Made by a program: the position numbers and the translations under genes. The notes under the pieces were generated by a model. It was not told where the DNA came from. It searched no databases and worked only from the letters and a program-made list of their open reading frames with translations. Below are positions 1 to 6,805 of a DNA stretch of 10,863 nt, piece by piece; position 1 is the stretch's first letter; every line of letters starts with the position of its first letter. The stretch is taken from assembly GCA_021151525.1 (NCBI GenBank), contig JAGKXD010000125.1, forward strand, positions 1 to 10,863, given 5' to 3'. The stretch is from Cellvibrionaceae bacterium. GTDB lineage: Bacteria; Pseudomonadota; Gammaproteobacteria; Pseudomonadales; Cellvibrionaceae.

Positions 1-309
1 TAGCGCTGCCAGAGTAGTGCGCACTTCACCCAGCTTTGCGCTTGCCTTTGCTAAAGCAACTTCATAGGGTTTGCGATCTAATACCAGCAGCAATTGACCT
101 GCTTTCACATGGTCGTTTTCCGCTACCAAACGCTGCTCTACCGCACCGGCAACACGTGGGCGAATATTGATGACATCAGCCTTGGTATAGGCATTTTCTG
201 TAGTCGCATAGCGACCACCAGAAAGATAAATCACCAGTCCGACAATACCCAGCAACGCCGGTATAACAACCAGCAACAAAAAGCGGCGCGACTTCAATGT
301 TTCAGTCAT
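1..309 (-). CDS. HlyD/EmrA-family membrane fusion protein, N-terminal part (cut by window edge)
   Basis: This is the first 103 codons of a periplasmic adaptor (membrane fusion protein) of a tripartite efflux pump. Such proteins are anchored in the inner membrane and bridge an inner-membrane transporter to an outer-membrane channel. Seen: a short basic N-terminus (KSRR, residues 6-9), one hydrophobic membrane segment at about 10-29, then the start of the lipoyl/barrel-sandwich half-motif around residues 50-85 (IRPRVAGAVEQ, DHVKAGQLLLVLD), followed by the beginning of the coiled-coil hairpin (KPYEVALAKASAKL). The ATG at 309 overlaps the stop of the upstream MarR gene in an ATGA arrangement, so the two are probably translationally coupled. 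A MarR gene directly before an EmrA-like gene is the classic emrRAB-type layout, which suggests drug or toxin export under MarR control. The substrate cannot be told, and the rest of the gene and any transporter partner lie outside the window. Confidence 0.87.
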   Translation of the reverse strand, partial: MTETLKSRRFLLLVVIPALLGIVGLVIYLSGGRYATTENAYTKADVINIRPRVAGAVEQRLVAENDHVKAGQLLLVLDRKPYEVALAKASAKLGEVRTTLAAL

Positions 310-815
310 TTTTCACTTACCTCAGATACCACTTTGGATTCAGAAATGTTTTTGCTCAATGCCGTCAGGTTTTCACGCACCCGATTCAACCCGGCAAACA
401 AGGCCTGTTGTTGCTCCGGCGTTAAACCGGCAAGTGCCTGTTGCTGGAACTCGGCGGACGCCGCCGTAATCATCTTCAGAATAGGTGCAGCCGCAGGCGT
501 TAAAAAAAGCTGGAAGGCGCGACGGTCTTTAGGATCAGGGCGACGTTCAATCCAACCGTTTTCGGCCAATTGATCCAACAAGCGCGCCAGGCTGATGGGT
601 TGGATATCCATATAATCCGCCAGGTCCACCTGCCGAATACCCTGCCAGCGACGAACACCCAACAGTGCCTTCGCCTGGGACAAGGTAAGTTGGTATTGCT
701 CGAAATAATGGGAAGCGATACGACGAGTCAGGCGCACATTATCGGCCAGCAAAAAACCCAGGCTTTCGCTTTCAGGAACCAGTGGGCCAATATCATCAAG
801 GTCGTAGGAACTCAT
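306..815 (-). CDS. MarR-family transcriptional regulator
   Basis: A 169-residue winged-helix repressor of the MarR/SlyA/EmrR type. These bind DNA as dimers and are released by small aromatic or drug-like ligands. Seen: an N-terminal dimerisation helix around residues 18-42, the winged helix from about 45 to 108, with recognition-helix region around DYMDIQPISLARLLDQL (67-83) and the typical basic wing ERRPDPKDRR (90-99), then long C-terminal dimerisation helices rich in Gln/Ala. The length is slightly above the usual 140-160 because of an acidic N-terminal extension and a Ser/Val-rich tail. The ATG at 815 has a GAGGATGG-like Shine-Dalgarno sequence just upstream. It is the first gene of the operon, with the HlyD-like gene overlapping its stop by 4 bases. 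It probably represses its own promoter and the efflux genes. The family assignment is firm; the ligand is unknown. Confidence 0.92.
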   Translation of the reverse strand: MSSYDLDDIGPLVPESESLGFLLADNVRLTRRIASHYFEQYQLTLSQAKALLGVRRWQGIRQVDLADYMDIQPISLARLLDQLAENGWIERRPDPKDRRAFQLFLTPAAAPILKMITAASAEFQQQALAGLTPEQQQALFAGLNRVRENLTALSKNISESKVVSEVSEK

Positions 816-842
816 AAACCATCCTCATAACAAGTTAAATAT

Positions 843-871
843 ATAATATACATAGCTTACTATTTTTCCAA
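843..871 (-). promoter_or_regulatory. Sigma-70-type promoter of the marR-hlyD operon
   Basis: Read on the minus strand, TTGGAA (866-871) and TATTAT (843-848) are separated by exactly 17 bases, a good match to -35 and -10 consensus. The predicted start is near 836, about 20 bases before the MarR ATG. It is the best-looking housekeeping promoter in the window. Confidence 0.6.
852..863. promoter_or_regulatory. Candidate MarR operator between -35 and -10
   Basis: A small dyad ATAG-N4-CTAT lies exactly in the spacer of the marR promoter. MarR regulators commonly autorepress by binding AT-rich palindromes overlapping their own promoter. The arms are only 4 bases long, so this is a position-based suggestion, not a recognised operator. 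Confidence 0.28.
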
Positions 872-967
872 AGATGGGTTTGACCTTAGGGCGACATGAA
901 AATCGTTTTTGGGTTATAAAGTGCTCAAAAGATCGCCAGCGCTAACCCCAAAAATGGTTTTAGCCGT

Positions 968-980
968 TATACTGCGCGCC
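968..980 (+). promoter_or_regulatory. -10 box with GC-rich discriminator, rhlE-like gene
   Basis: TATACT (968-973) is followed immediately by GCGCGCC (974-980). No convincing -35 lies 16-18 bases upstream. The predicted start near 980 gives a leader of about 28 bases. The same architecture occurs at two other promoters in this window, which supports the call. GC-rich discriminators are known to confer negative control by ppGpp/DksA and growth-rate dependence. Confidence 0.5.
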
Positions 981-1008
981 CTTTTTCAGCTGGACTGGTG
1001 ATACGCCC

Positions 1009-2361
1009 ATGAACTTTACCTCCCTTGGACTTGCGCCCGAATTACTGCGCGCCCTTAAAGTGATTGGCTTTAAAACCCTCACACCAGTACAGGAACAAGC
1101 CATTCCGGCTGCGAGGCGCGGCCTGGATCTGCTCGCTACTGCACAAACCGGAACCGGCAAAACTGCCGCCTACTGTTTGCCAGTATTGCAACAAATGCTG
1201 GAAAAACCCAAAGGCACCGAAGCAGGGTTTGTGCGTGCGCTGATCCTTGCTCCCACACGCGAGCTGGTGGAGCAAATCGCCAAAGCCCTACAAGAGTTTG
1301 CGCAATTCACGCCGTTTAAAATCACCGCGGTCTATGGCGGAGTAAAAGTCACCAGCCAAGGCGCCAAGCTGCGCGCCGGTGTGGATATCCTGGTCGCGAC
1401 ACCTGGCCGCCTGAAGGAACATATCGAGCTGCAAAACGTGAATCTGGCAAAGGTGGAATTTGCCGTGCTCGACGAAGCCGATCGTATGCTGGACATGGGG
1501 TTTGTCGTGGACATGCATGCGATCCTCACCAGCATCGCCCGCAAGCACCAAACCCTGTTTTTCTCAGCAACCGGCTCACCGCTGGTCACCAATCTGTCCA
1601 AGCAGGCGATGAATCGCCCTACCCTGATCACTGTTTCCAAGCGTAACTCAGTGGCCGAAACAGTTGACCATGTGCTTTACCCGGTGGACAGCACGCGCAA
1701 GTACGAGCTGTTTATCCATTTGCTGCACAGCCAGAACTGGTATCAGGTGATGGTTTTCAGCAGTACGCGCGAAGCTGCGGAGCAATTAATCCAGGCGTTG
1801 AAAAACGACAAGGTGGATGCGGCTGTCATTCACAGCGAGAAGACCCAGGGTTCACGTCGCCGCGCACTACAGGAATTTAAAGAAGGCAAACTGCAAGTGT
1901 TGGTTGCGACCGAAGTCGCCGCACGGGGATTGGATATTCAGGGGCTGGATTTCGTAGTGAATCTGGATCTACCCTTCTTCACCGAAGACTATGTACACCG
2001 TGTAGGCCGTACCGGTCGCGCGGGCAAAAAAGGTACCGCGATCTCACTGGTAACTCCCGCCGAAGAACATAAAATTTCGCTGATTGAGGATGTCATCGGT
2101 ACCAAAATAAAACGTGAGAAAATCAAAGGCTTTGAAGTGACTGAGCAAGTCGTCAAGGTAGTCACCAAACCCAAAAGTGGTTTACTGAAACTGGCCAGCA
2201 AACCCGCTAACAAATCCAAAGCGGGCAATCCAAAAAAATCCGCCTTTGCCAAACCGGCAAAGGGCAAAGCAACTGGCGCTCGCCCAGCGGCCGGTAAACC
2301 TTCCCGCACCAGTGCCAAAACTACGCGCAGTGCAAAACCTGCAGCCCCCAAAAAGCGCTAA
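1009..2361 (+). CDS. rhlE: DEAD-box ATP-dependent RNA helicase, RhlE-like
   Basis: A 450-residue RNA helicase that unwinds short RNA duplexes using ATP. In bacteria this group works in ribosome assembly, RNA decay and cold adaptation. Motifs seen in order: Q-motif region around FKTLTPVQEQAIP (21-33), Walker A AQTGTGKT (45-52), PTREL (82-86), GG (110-111), TPGR (131-134), DEAD (155-158), SAT (186-188), then in the second RecA-like domain an ARGLD motif and HRVGRTGR (330-337). The catalytic set is complete. The last ~60 residues form a low-complexity Lys/Ala/Pro/Ser tail typical of RhlE proteins and likely to bind RNA. Start and N-terminus (NFTSLGLAPELLRAL) and total length match E. coli RhlE (about 454 residues). 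The Shine-Dalgarno sequence is weak. It is transcribed alone, ending at the terminator just downstream. The subfamily (RhlE rather than DbpA/SrmB) is inferred from overall similarity. Confidence 0.93.
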   Translation: MNFTSLGLAPELLRALKVIGFKTLTPVQEQAIPAARRGLDLLATAQTGTGKTAAYCLPVLQQMLEKPKGTEAGFVRALILAPTRELVEQIAKALQEFAQFTPFKITAVYGGVKVTSQGAKLRAGVDILVATPGRLKEHIELQNVNLAKVEFAVLDEADRMLDMGFVVDMHAILTSIARKHQTLFFSATGSPLVTNLSKQAMNRPTLITVSKRNSVAETVDHVLYPVDSTRKYELFIHLLHSQNWYQVMVFSSTREAAEQLIQALKNDKVDAAVIHSEKTQGSRRRALQEFKEGKLQVLVATEVAARGLDIQGLDFVVNLDLPFFTEDYVHRVGRTGRAGKKGTAISLVTPAEEHKISLIEDVIGTKIKREKIKGFEVTEQVVKVVTKPKSGLLKLASKPANKSKAGNPKKSAFAKPAKGKATGARPAAGKPSRTSAKTTRSAKPAAPKKR

Positions 2362-2375
2362 CAAATTGCCAAAGT

Positions 2376-2413
2376 AAAAAGGCCGTCTGCTTTATCAACA
2401 GACGGCCTTTTTT
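2376..2413. terminator. Bidirectional Rho-independent terminator
   Basis: A perfect 9-base GC-rich stem GGCCGTCTG (2381-2389) / CAGACGGCC (2399-2407) with a 9-base loop is flanked by an A-run (2376-2380) and a T-run (2408-2413). It can therefore end transcription from both directions. It lies 14 bases after the rhlE-like stop and just beyond the stop of the convergent small gene. Confidence 0.92.
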
Positions 2414-2431
2414 ATAATCCCTAAGTGAAGA

Positions 2432-2758
2432 TCAATCGCCCAAATCCTCGTCGTTATCCAGATCATCATCGTACGCGCGTGGTTTGCGGGTTGCAGCGCG
2501 GGAGAGGATCTCCACATAAAAGCCTTCACCGCCAGCCGCTTTGATCGTATCCATCGAGCCAATAATATCCGCCAGACGTATGTCTTCTGCTTCCGCTTCC
2601 GTTGCGCCGAACCGACAGTCAAACGCCCAATAATTACTGCCCGCCGGCAAGGCTTTGTTGCGCTCGCGCTTTACGTATTTGCGTACCTCGTGCTTGATGG
2701 CTTCGAACAAACGCTCGGGGTGCTTGCCTTCGATATTGAGTTTGAATGTCTTTTTCAT
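2432..2758 (-). CDS. Small conserved protein, resembles DUF6172
   Basis: A 108-residue protein of unknown function. From memory it resembles a small family found in Pseudomonadales and relatives (DUF6172); this was not checked by a search. Seen: a strongly basic first half (KHEVRKYVKRERNKALP, residues 23-39), a conserved-looking aromatic patch with one Cys (NYWAFDCRFG, 42-51), an acidic stretch with EAEAED, and a very acidic Asp/Glu-rich tail (last ~14 residues). There is no signal peptide or membrane segment, so it is probably cytosolic. The mix of a basic helix and an acidic tail would suit a nucleic-acid or ribosome-associated protein, but that is speculation. The ATG at 2758 has only a weak GAG Shine-Dalgarno sequence. 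It is monocistronic: convergent with the helicase gene and divergent from miaB. Confidence 0.82.
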   Translation of the reverse strand: MKKTFKLNIEGKHPERLFEAIKHEVRKYVKRERNKALPAGSNYWAFDCRFGATEAEAEDIRLADIIGSMDTIKAAGGEGFYVEILSRAATRKPRAYDDDLDNDEDLGD

Positions 2759-2789
2759 GATCGCTCGATAGTAATAAGGGGTAAATCCG

Positions 2790-2802
2790 GGTGCGCATCT
2801 TA
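2790..2802 (-). promoter_or_regulatory. -10 box with GC-rich discriminator, small conserved gene
   Basis: On the minus strand, TAAGAT (2797-2802) is followed directly by GCGCACC (2790-2796). The layout copies the promoters of the helicase and miaB genes. No good -35 is visible. The predicted start near 2790 gives a leader of about 30 bases. Confidence 0.42.
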
Positions 2803-2858
2803 CCGCAATGAACCCTTTTCGGCTGCAAACAAATGGTGATTCTGCGGCCCTAACCGCC

Positions 2859-2871
2859 TATAATGCGCGCC
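2859..2871 (+). promoter_or_regulatory. -10 box with GC-rich discriminator, miaB
   Basis: A perfect consensus TATAAT (2859-2864) runs straight into GCGCGCC (2865-2871). The -35 region is poor (GTGATT-like at 17 bases). The predicted start near 2871 gives a leader of about 50 bases before the miaB ATG. The promoter is back-to-back with that of the divergent small gene, roughly 60 bases away. Confidence 0.55.
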
Positions 2872-2922
2872 TCTATTTTTGCATGATTTTTAATCAAGTC
2901 AGCGTTTACGCAGGTGTTACCG

Positions 2923-4299
2923 ATGTCCGCCACAGAAACCCCGACCAAAAAGCTCTATATCAAAACCCACGGCTGCCAGATGAACGAATACGACTCATCG
3001 CGCATGCGTGATTTATTGGGCGAATCCCACAACATGGTGGCGACCGAAAACCCCGAAGAGGCAGATGTGATCCTCATCAACACCTGCTCTATCCGCGAAA
3101 AAGCCCAGGAAAAACTCTTCCACGAATTGGGCCGCTGGAAACACCTCAAGAAAAAGAACCCGGAACTGGTCATTGGCGTTGGCGGTTGTGTCGCCAGCCA
3201 GGAAGGGGCAGCCATTGCCGAGCGCGCGCCCTTTGTGGATCTGATCTTTGGCCCGCAAACCCTGCATCGCCTGCCAGAAATGATGGAAACCAAAAAGAAC
3301 AACGGCGTCGTGGTAGTGGATGTCAGTTTTCCCGAGATTGAAAAGTTCGACAAACTGCCCCAGCCCGACGCCGATGGCGTTAGCGCATTCGTCTCCATTA
3401 TGGAAGGCTGCTCCAAGTACTGTACGTTCTGCGTAGTTCCCTACACCCGTGGCGAGGAAGTCAGCCGCCCGGTCGCCGATGTGATGGCCGAAATTATCCA
3501 CCTCGCCAAACAAGGCGTGCGCGAAGTTAACCTGCTCGGTCAAAACGTCAATGCCTATCGCGGCGAAGCCACCGACGGCACTATTGTCGATCTCGCTGAG
3601 TTAATTACTTATGTGGCGGCAGTAGACGGTATTGACCGCATTCGCTTCACCACCTCGCACCCGGTGGAATTCACCGACTCCTTGATCGATGTTTACAACC
3701 AGGTTCCCGAACTGGTGAGTCACTTGCACCTGCCCGTACAAAGTGGCTCCGATCGCATTTTGATGGCGATGAAGCGCGGCCACACCGTTTTGGAATACAA
3801 ATCCAAACTGCGTCGCATCAAAAAGATTCGGCCCAACATCAGCTTCTCGTCTGATTTTATTATCGGCTTCCCCGGTGAAACCGAGGCCGATTTTGAAGCG
3901 ACCATGAAGCTGATCCACGATATGGAATTTGATACCTCCTTCAGCTTCGTCTACAGCCCGCGCCCTGGTACACCTGCGGCAGACCTGCCCGATGAAACAC
4001 CCGAGGAATTGAAGAAACAGCGCTTGGCAATTTTGCAAGACCGCATCATCCAACAGGCCATGGCAATTAGCCGTCGTATGGTCGGCAACACCGAGCGCAT
4101 TCTCGTATCGGGCTACTCCAAAAAAGACCCGGGCCAATTGTGCGGTCGCACCGAGAATAATCGTGTGGTGAATTTCCGCTGTGACAATGCAAAATTAATT
4201 GGCAAGTTTGCAGATGTGTTGATTGAGGAGGCTTTGCCGAATTCGTTGCGCGGTACTCTGCTAGGTTCAGAATTGGATAGCGACTGGGTTAAGCTTTAA
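2923..4299 (+). CDS. miaB: tRNA-2-methylthio-N6-dimethylallyladenosine synthase MiaB
   Basis: A 458-residue radical-SAM methylthiotransferase. It adds a methylthio group to N6-isopentenyl-adenosine at position 37 of tRNAs that read U-starting codons, using SAM and two iron-sulfur clusters. Seen: the N-terminal UPF0004 domain with its three cluster-binding cysteines C18 (KTHGCQMNEYDS), C55 (NTCSIREKAQEK) and C89 (GVGGCVASQEG); the radical-SAM CxxxCxxC motif at C163, C167, C170; then SAM-domain signatures (TTSHPVEFTD, HLPVQSGSDRIL, FSSDFIIGFPGE) and a C-terminal TRAM domain with GRTENNRVVNF. Most segments read almost identically to E. coli MiaB; the C-terminus is shorter than the 474-residue E. 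coli form. ATG 2923 is chosen because AGG lies 8 bases upstream; an in-frame GTG three codons earlier lacks this. The usual downstream neighbours in gammaproteobacteria (phoH-like, ybeY, corC) are absent: a terminator and a convergent signalling operon follow. Confidence 0.97.
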   Translation: MSATETPTKKLYIKTHGCQMNEYDSSRMRDLLGESHNMVATENPEEADVILINTCSIREKAQEKLFHELGRWKHLKKKNPELVIGVGGCVASQEGAAIAERAPFVDLIFGPQTLHRLPEMMETKKNNGVVVVDVSFPEIEKFDKLPQPDADGVSAFVSIMEGCSKYCTFCVVPYTRGEEVSRPVADVMAEIIHLAKQGVREVNLLGQNVNAYRGEATDGTIVDLAELITYVAAVDGIDRIRFTTSHPVEFTDSLIDVYNQVPELVSHLHLPVQSGSDRILMAMKRGHTVLEYKSKLRRIKKIRPNISFSSDFIIGFPGETEADFEATMKLIHDMEFDTSFSFVYSPRPGTPAADLPDETPEELKKQRLAILQDRIIQQAMAISRRMVGNTERILVSGYSKKDPGQLCGRTENNRVVNFRCDNAKLIGKFADVLIEEALPNSLRGTLLGSELDSDWVKL

Positions 4300-4333
4300 T
4301 TCGCCAAAAGTTATCAGTGCACTACAACTCGAA

Positions 4334-4362
4334 AAGCCTGCACGATTACTGCAGGCTTCTTT
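4334..4362. terminator. Bidirectional terminator between miaB and the signalling operon
   Basis: A perfect 9-base stem AAGCCTGCA (4334-4342) / TGCAGGCTT (4350-4358) with a 7-base loop is followed on the plus strand by CTTTATTG and on the minus strand by TTTTC. The U-tracts are modest. It ends miaB 35 bases after its stop. On the other strand it begins immediately after the hybrid-kinase stop codon at 4361-4363. Confidence 0.8.
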
Positions 4363-6292
4363 ATTGTAAAAATTTTTCCAACCGATCCAAAGAAACCGGC
4401 TTTAGCAAAGAGCCACTGATACCAGCATCCTCTGCACGCTGTTTATCAATTTCCTCGCCACTCACTATAATGATTTGCGTATCAGGCAACAGCGGACGAA
4501 TTTGTGCTGCAAACGCGTAGCCGCTCATGTCAGGCAGATTAATATCAACCAAAATAATCTCTGGAGCATAGTCTTTCACTTTTAGCAGAGCCATTGCGGC
4601 GTTTGTAGCAGGGACTGCCTGCCACCCCAACAGCCCAAGCAACGCTGACATCGCCTGCAGCGCATCTGGATCGTCCTCCACTACCAGTATCACTCGCGCT
4701 TCGATTGAACCACTGTTGGTATCTGATGAGATGATGGGGAAATAACGTGTAAGGCACTCGTACAAGCGAGACTGATCAACGGGTTTGCCAAGGTAAAATG
4801 AAAATCCCGATTCAAAGCACTTATCCATATCGCCTTTCATATGCGCGGCAGTCAATGCAATTAATGGTTTCTCAAAGCAGGTTTGCCGCAATTTAGTAGC
4901 CGCTTCGTGCCCTCCCATCACCGGCATGTGGATATCCATTAACACCAGGTCAAAGTAACGATTCTGAGAAGCCTCAGCATTAATCAACCTTATTGCATCC
5001 TCACCATTAACGGCATACATCACTTCCAGACCAGTCAACGCAACGAAATGACCAATTAGCAAACGAATATCGCGCAGATCATCTACGACAAGTACACGCC
5101 CACGAAATTGCGGAACTATCGTCGCTTTTTCTCCAACTATATCGAAATTCAGTGTCAGCAATACGGAATCTATGTGGGAAATATCACCGGGATCTATCGA
5201 AAAACTAAATTCGCTGCCTTTGCCCACTTCGCTCCGAACACAAATATCCCCTCCCAATCGCGCGACCAGCATTTTACTAATAGTCAAACCCAACCCTGTT
5301 CCCGCGCGAGGATGTGCATAGGTATCTTTGGATTGTACAAACGGCTCAAAAATTAATTCCATTACGTCTTGCGCAATGCCAATTCCTGAATCCCTCACTG
5401 TAAAGGAAATTTTTTCTTTTCCCCCCACTCTGATACGCTCTATACGTAAAACGATCCATCCTTCCTCAGTAAACTTGATGGCATTGCCGATCAGGTTCAA
5501 CAAAATCTGTCGCAACCGCATTGGGTCAGTCACAATATCTATTGGCAACGGCTGGGGAGCTTCTATGCGCAGCTCTAAATTTTTATCAATAGCAGCGCCG
5601 CGCATTAAAAAGTAGATATCGCACAGAAATGACGACAAACAAATGGTTTGTTGTTCAAGTTCAAGTTTGCCCGCTTCAATCTTGGATAAATCCAGCACAT
5701 CATTCAGTAAGCCTAACAAATGCTTCCCGTTTCTATGCACAATCTGTAAATGCGCAAGACTCTCTGTATCGATAATTCTATTAATCAACAATTCAGTAAA
5801 ACCGAGAATGGCAGATAAAGGAGTTCGCAACTCGTGACTGAGGTGGGCAAGAAACTCACTTTTTGAACGGTTTTCAGCTTCCGCTTTCAATCGCACGACG
5901 CGCTCGCGTTCCACTTCACTGCGCGCCAACGCATAACGAATCGAGCGAGCAAGTTGCTCTGCACTCAAATCTGCCTTGACCAGATAATCCACAGCACCAG
6001 CTTCCAGGGCCTGAATATCAACATCTTCCCGATGAACGCCAGTTAATAAAATAATTGGCCCCGTAAAGCCGGCATTCTGAGCCTGCCGCAACAATGCAAT
6101 ACCATCCTGAGCACCTAATTTATAGTCCATTAAACACAAATCATGACTGCTTTGACTCAGCTGGGTTAGGCCTTCATTAAATGAAGCAGCCCAATCCAAC
6201 TGATAATCCTGATCAATTTCCCCCAACAACTCCTTTGTTAGCAAAAAATCGTCTTCATCATCGTCCACGATTAGTAGTTTTACCGCTTGCAT
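4361..6292 (-). CDS. Soluble hybrid histidine kinase, REC-HisKA-HATPase-REC-REC
   Basis: A 643-residue cytosolic hybrid kinase with no membrane segment. Domains in order: receiver 1 (about 4-122; acidic D10-D12, phospho-acceptor D56, T84, K106); coiled linker; HisKA with H153 in FLAHLSHELRTP; HATPase_c (about 250-370) with N-box N266/N270, G1 DSGIGI (301-306) and G2 GTGLGL (331-336); receiver 2 (about 398-518; D453, K503); receiver 3 (about 533-643; D583, K631). All phosphorylation residues are present, so each module could work. An N-terminal receiver means the kinase is itself controlled by phosphorylation, for example from the CHASE3 kinase encoded two genes upstream. There is no HPt domain, so phosphate leaving receivers 2 or 3 needs a separate carrier. 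The start at ATG 6292 is set by GGAGG 7 bases upstream; a TTG six codons earlier is less likely. It is the last gene of the operon, 21 bases after the preceding response regulator. The pathway output is unknown. Confidence 0.92.
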   Translation of the reverse strand: MQAVKLLIVDDDEDDFLLTKELLGEIDQDYQLDWAASFNEGLTQLSQSSHDLCLMDYKLGAQDGIALLRQAQNAGFTGPIILLTGVHREDVDIQALEAGAVDYLVKADLSAEQLARSIRYALARSEVERERVVRLKAEAENRSKSEFLAHLSHELRTPLSAILGFTELLINRIIDTESLAHLQIVHRNGKHLLGLLNDVLDLSKIEAGKLELEQQTICLSSFLCDIYFLMRGAAIDKNLELRIEAPQPLPIDIVTDPMRLRQILLNLIGNAIKFTEEGWIVLRIERIRVGGKEKISFTVRDSGIGIAQDVMELIFEPFVQSKDTYAHPRAGTGLGLTISKMLVARLGGDICVRSEVGKGSEFSFSIDPGDISHIDSVLLTLNFDIVGEKATIVPQFRGRVLVVDDLRDIRLLIGHFVALTGLEVMYAVNGEDAIRLINAEASQNRYFDLVLMDIHMPVMGGHEAATKLRQTCFEKPLIALTAAHMKGDMDKCFESGFSFYLGKPVDQSRLYECLTRYFPIISSDTNSGSIEARVILVVEDDPDALQAMSALLGLLGWQAVPATNAAMALLKVKDYAPEIILVDINLPDMSGYAFAAQIRPLLPDTQIIIVSGEEIDKQRAEDAGISGSLLKPVSLDRLEKFLQ

Positions 6293-6299
6293 AATCCCG

Positions 6300-6304
6300 C
6301 CTCC
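6300..6304 (-). promoter_or_regulatory. Ribosome binding site fixing the hybrid-kinase start
   Basis: GGAGG on the minus strand sits 7 bases before ATG 6292 and lies inside the 21-base gap after the preceding gene's stop. It decides for this ATG over the upstream in-frame TTG at 6310. Confidence 0.75.
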
Positions 6305-6313
6305 AGACAAAAT

Positions 6314-6757
6314 CTATGGCAACTCCACAAACTCCACCCAGTATCTGCCCAACACCCTCATCAATTCGACCAATGCATCAAACGTAACCGGCTTGGCAAT
6401 ATAGGAGGCAGCGCCCAAATCATATCCCTTTACCATATCCTCTTCCGCCTTAGACGTAGTCAAAATCACCACGGGAATTCGGCGTAAATTTTTGTCAGCT
6501 TTAATTTTTGCTAACGCTTCTCGCCCATCCATTTTCGGCATATTTAAATCCAATAAAATTAATCCCGGCATGGGATAATGAGTGCGGTCAGAATAGCTTC
6601 CCTTTCCATGTAGATAATTCAATAACTGCACACCATCTTCAACAAAATACAGCTCATTTAAAACCCGACTTTCCAACATCGCTTCCTGGGCAAGAAGGCG
6701 GTCATCATTGTCATCTTCCGCCATCAGGATTATCAGCGTTTTTTTTGAAATATTCAT
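6314..6757 (-). CDS. Single-domain response regulator, Rcp1/CheY-like
   Basis: A 147-residue stand-alone receiver domain without output domain. Seen: acidic pocket E14-D15-D16, phospho-acceptor D70 in LILLDLNMPKMDG, T100/T101 and K122 in YIAKPV. The sequence pattern (AEDDNDDRLLAQEA near the start, VEDGVQLLNYL at 40-49, an extended loop before the phospho-acceptor strand) is that of the Rcp1-like class. That class typically pairs with kinases having a phytochrome-type H-box, such as the CHASE3 kinase encoded just upstream. It probably accepts phosphate from that kinase and passes it on, or acts by protein contact. The ATG at 6757 has only a weak GTGG-like ribosome site and follows the kinase stop by 48 bases, the largest gap in the operon. 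The target is not evident. Confidence 0.92.
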   Translation of the reverse strand: MNISKKTLIILMAEDDNDDRLLAQEAMLESRVLNELYFVEDGVQLLNYLHGKGSYSDRTHYPMPGLILLDLNMPKMDGREALAKIKADKNLRRIPVVILTTSKAEEDMVKGYDLGAASYIAKPVTFDALVELMRVLGRYWVEFVELP

Positions 6758-6805
6758 GATTTGCCACTACTCATTAGCACAACATATCGTTGACGGCACA
6801 CAAAG

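Noticed and set aside
94..573. Plus-strand open frame of 159 codons over the hlyD/marR junction
   Set aside because: Both genes on the other strand have clear family motifs and a coupled overlap; this frame has none and no ribosome site.
1989..2351. Minus-strand frames opposite the helicase tail
   Set aside because: They mirror the repetitive Lys/Ala/Pro codons of the helicase C-terminus.
2808..3011. Plus-strand frame covering the miaB leader
   Set aside because: It overlaps the start of miaB in another frame, lacks a ribosome site and runs across the promoter; its later residues are a shadow of miaB.
3601..4137. Long minus-strand open frame opposite miaB (178 codons), with a further long one at 3013-3543
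   Set aside because: They lie wholly antisense to a gene with unmistakable MiaB motifs and have low-complexity, non-protein-like sequence, so they are codon-bias shadows.
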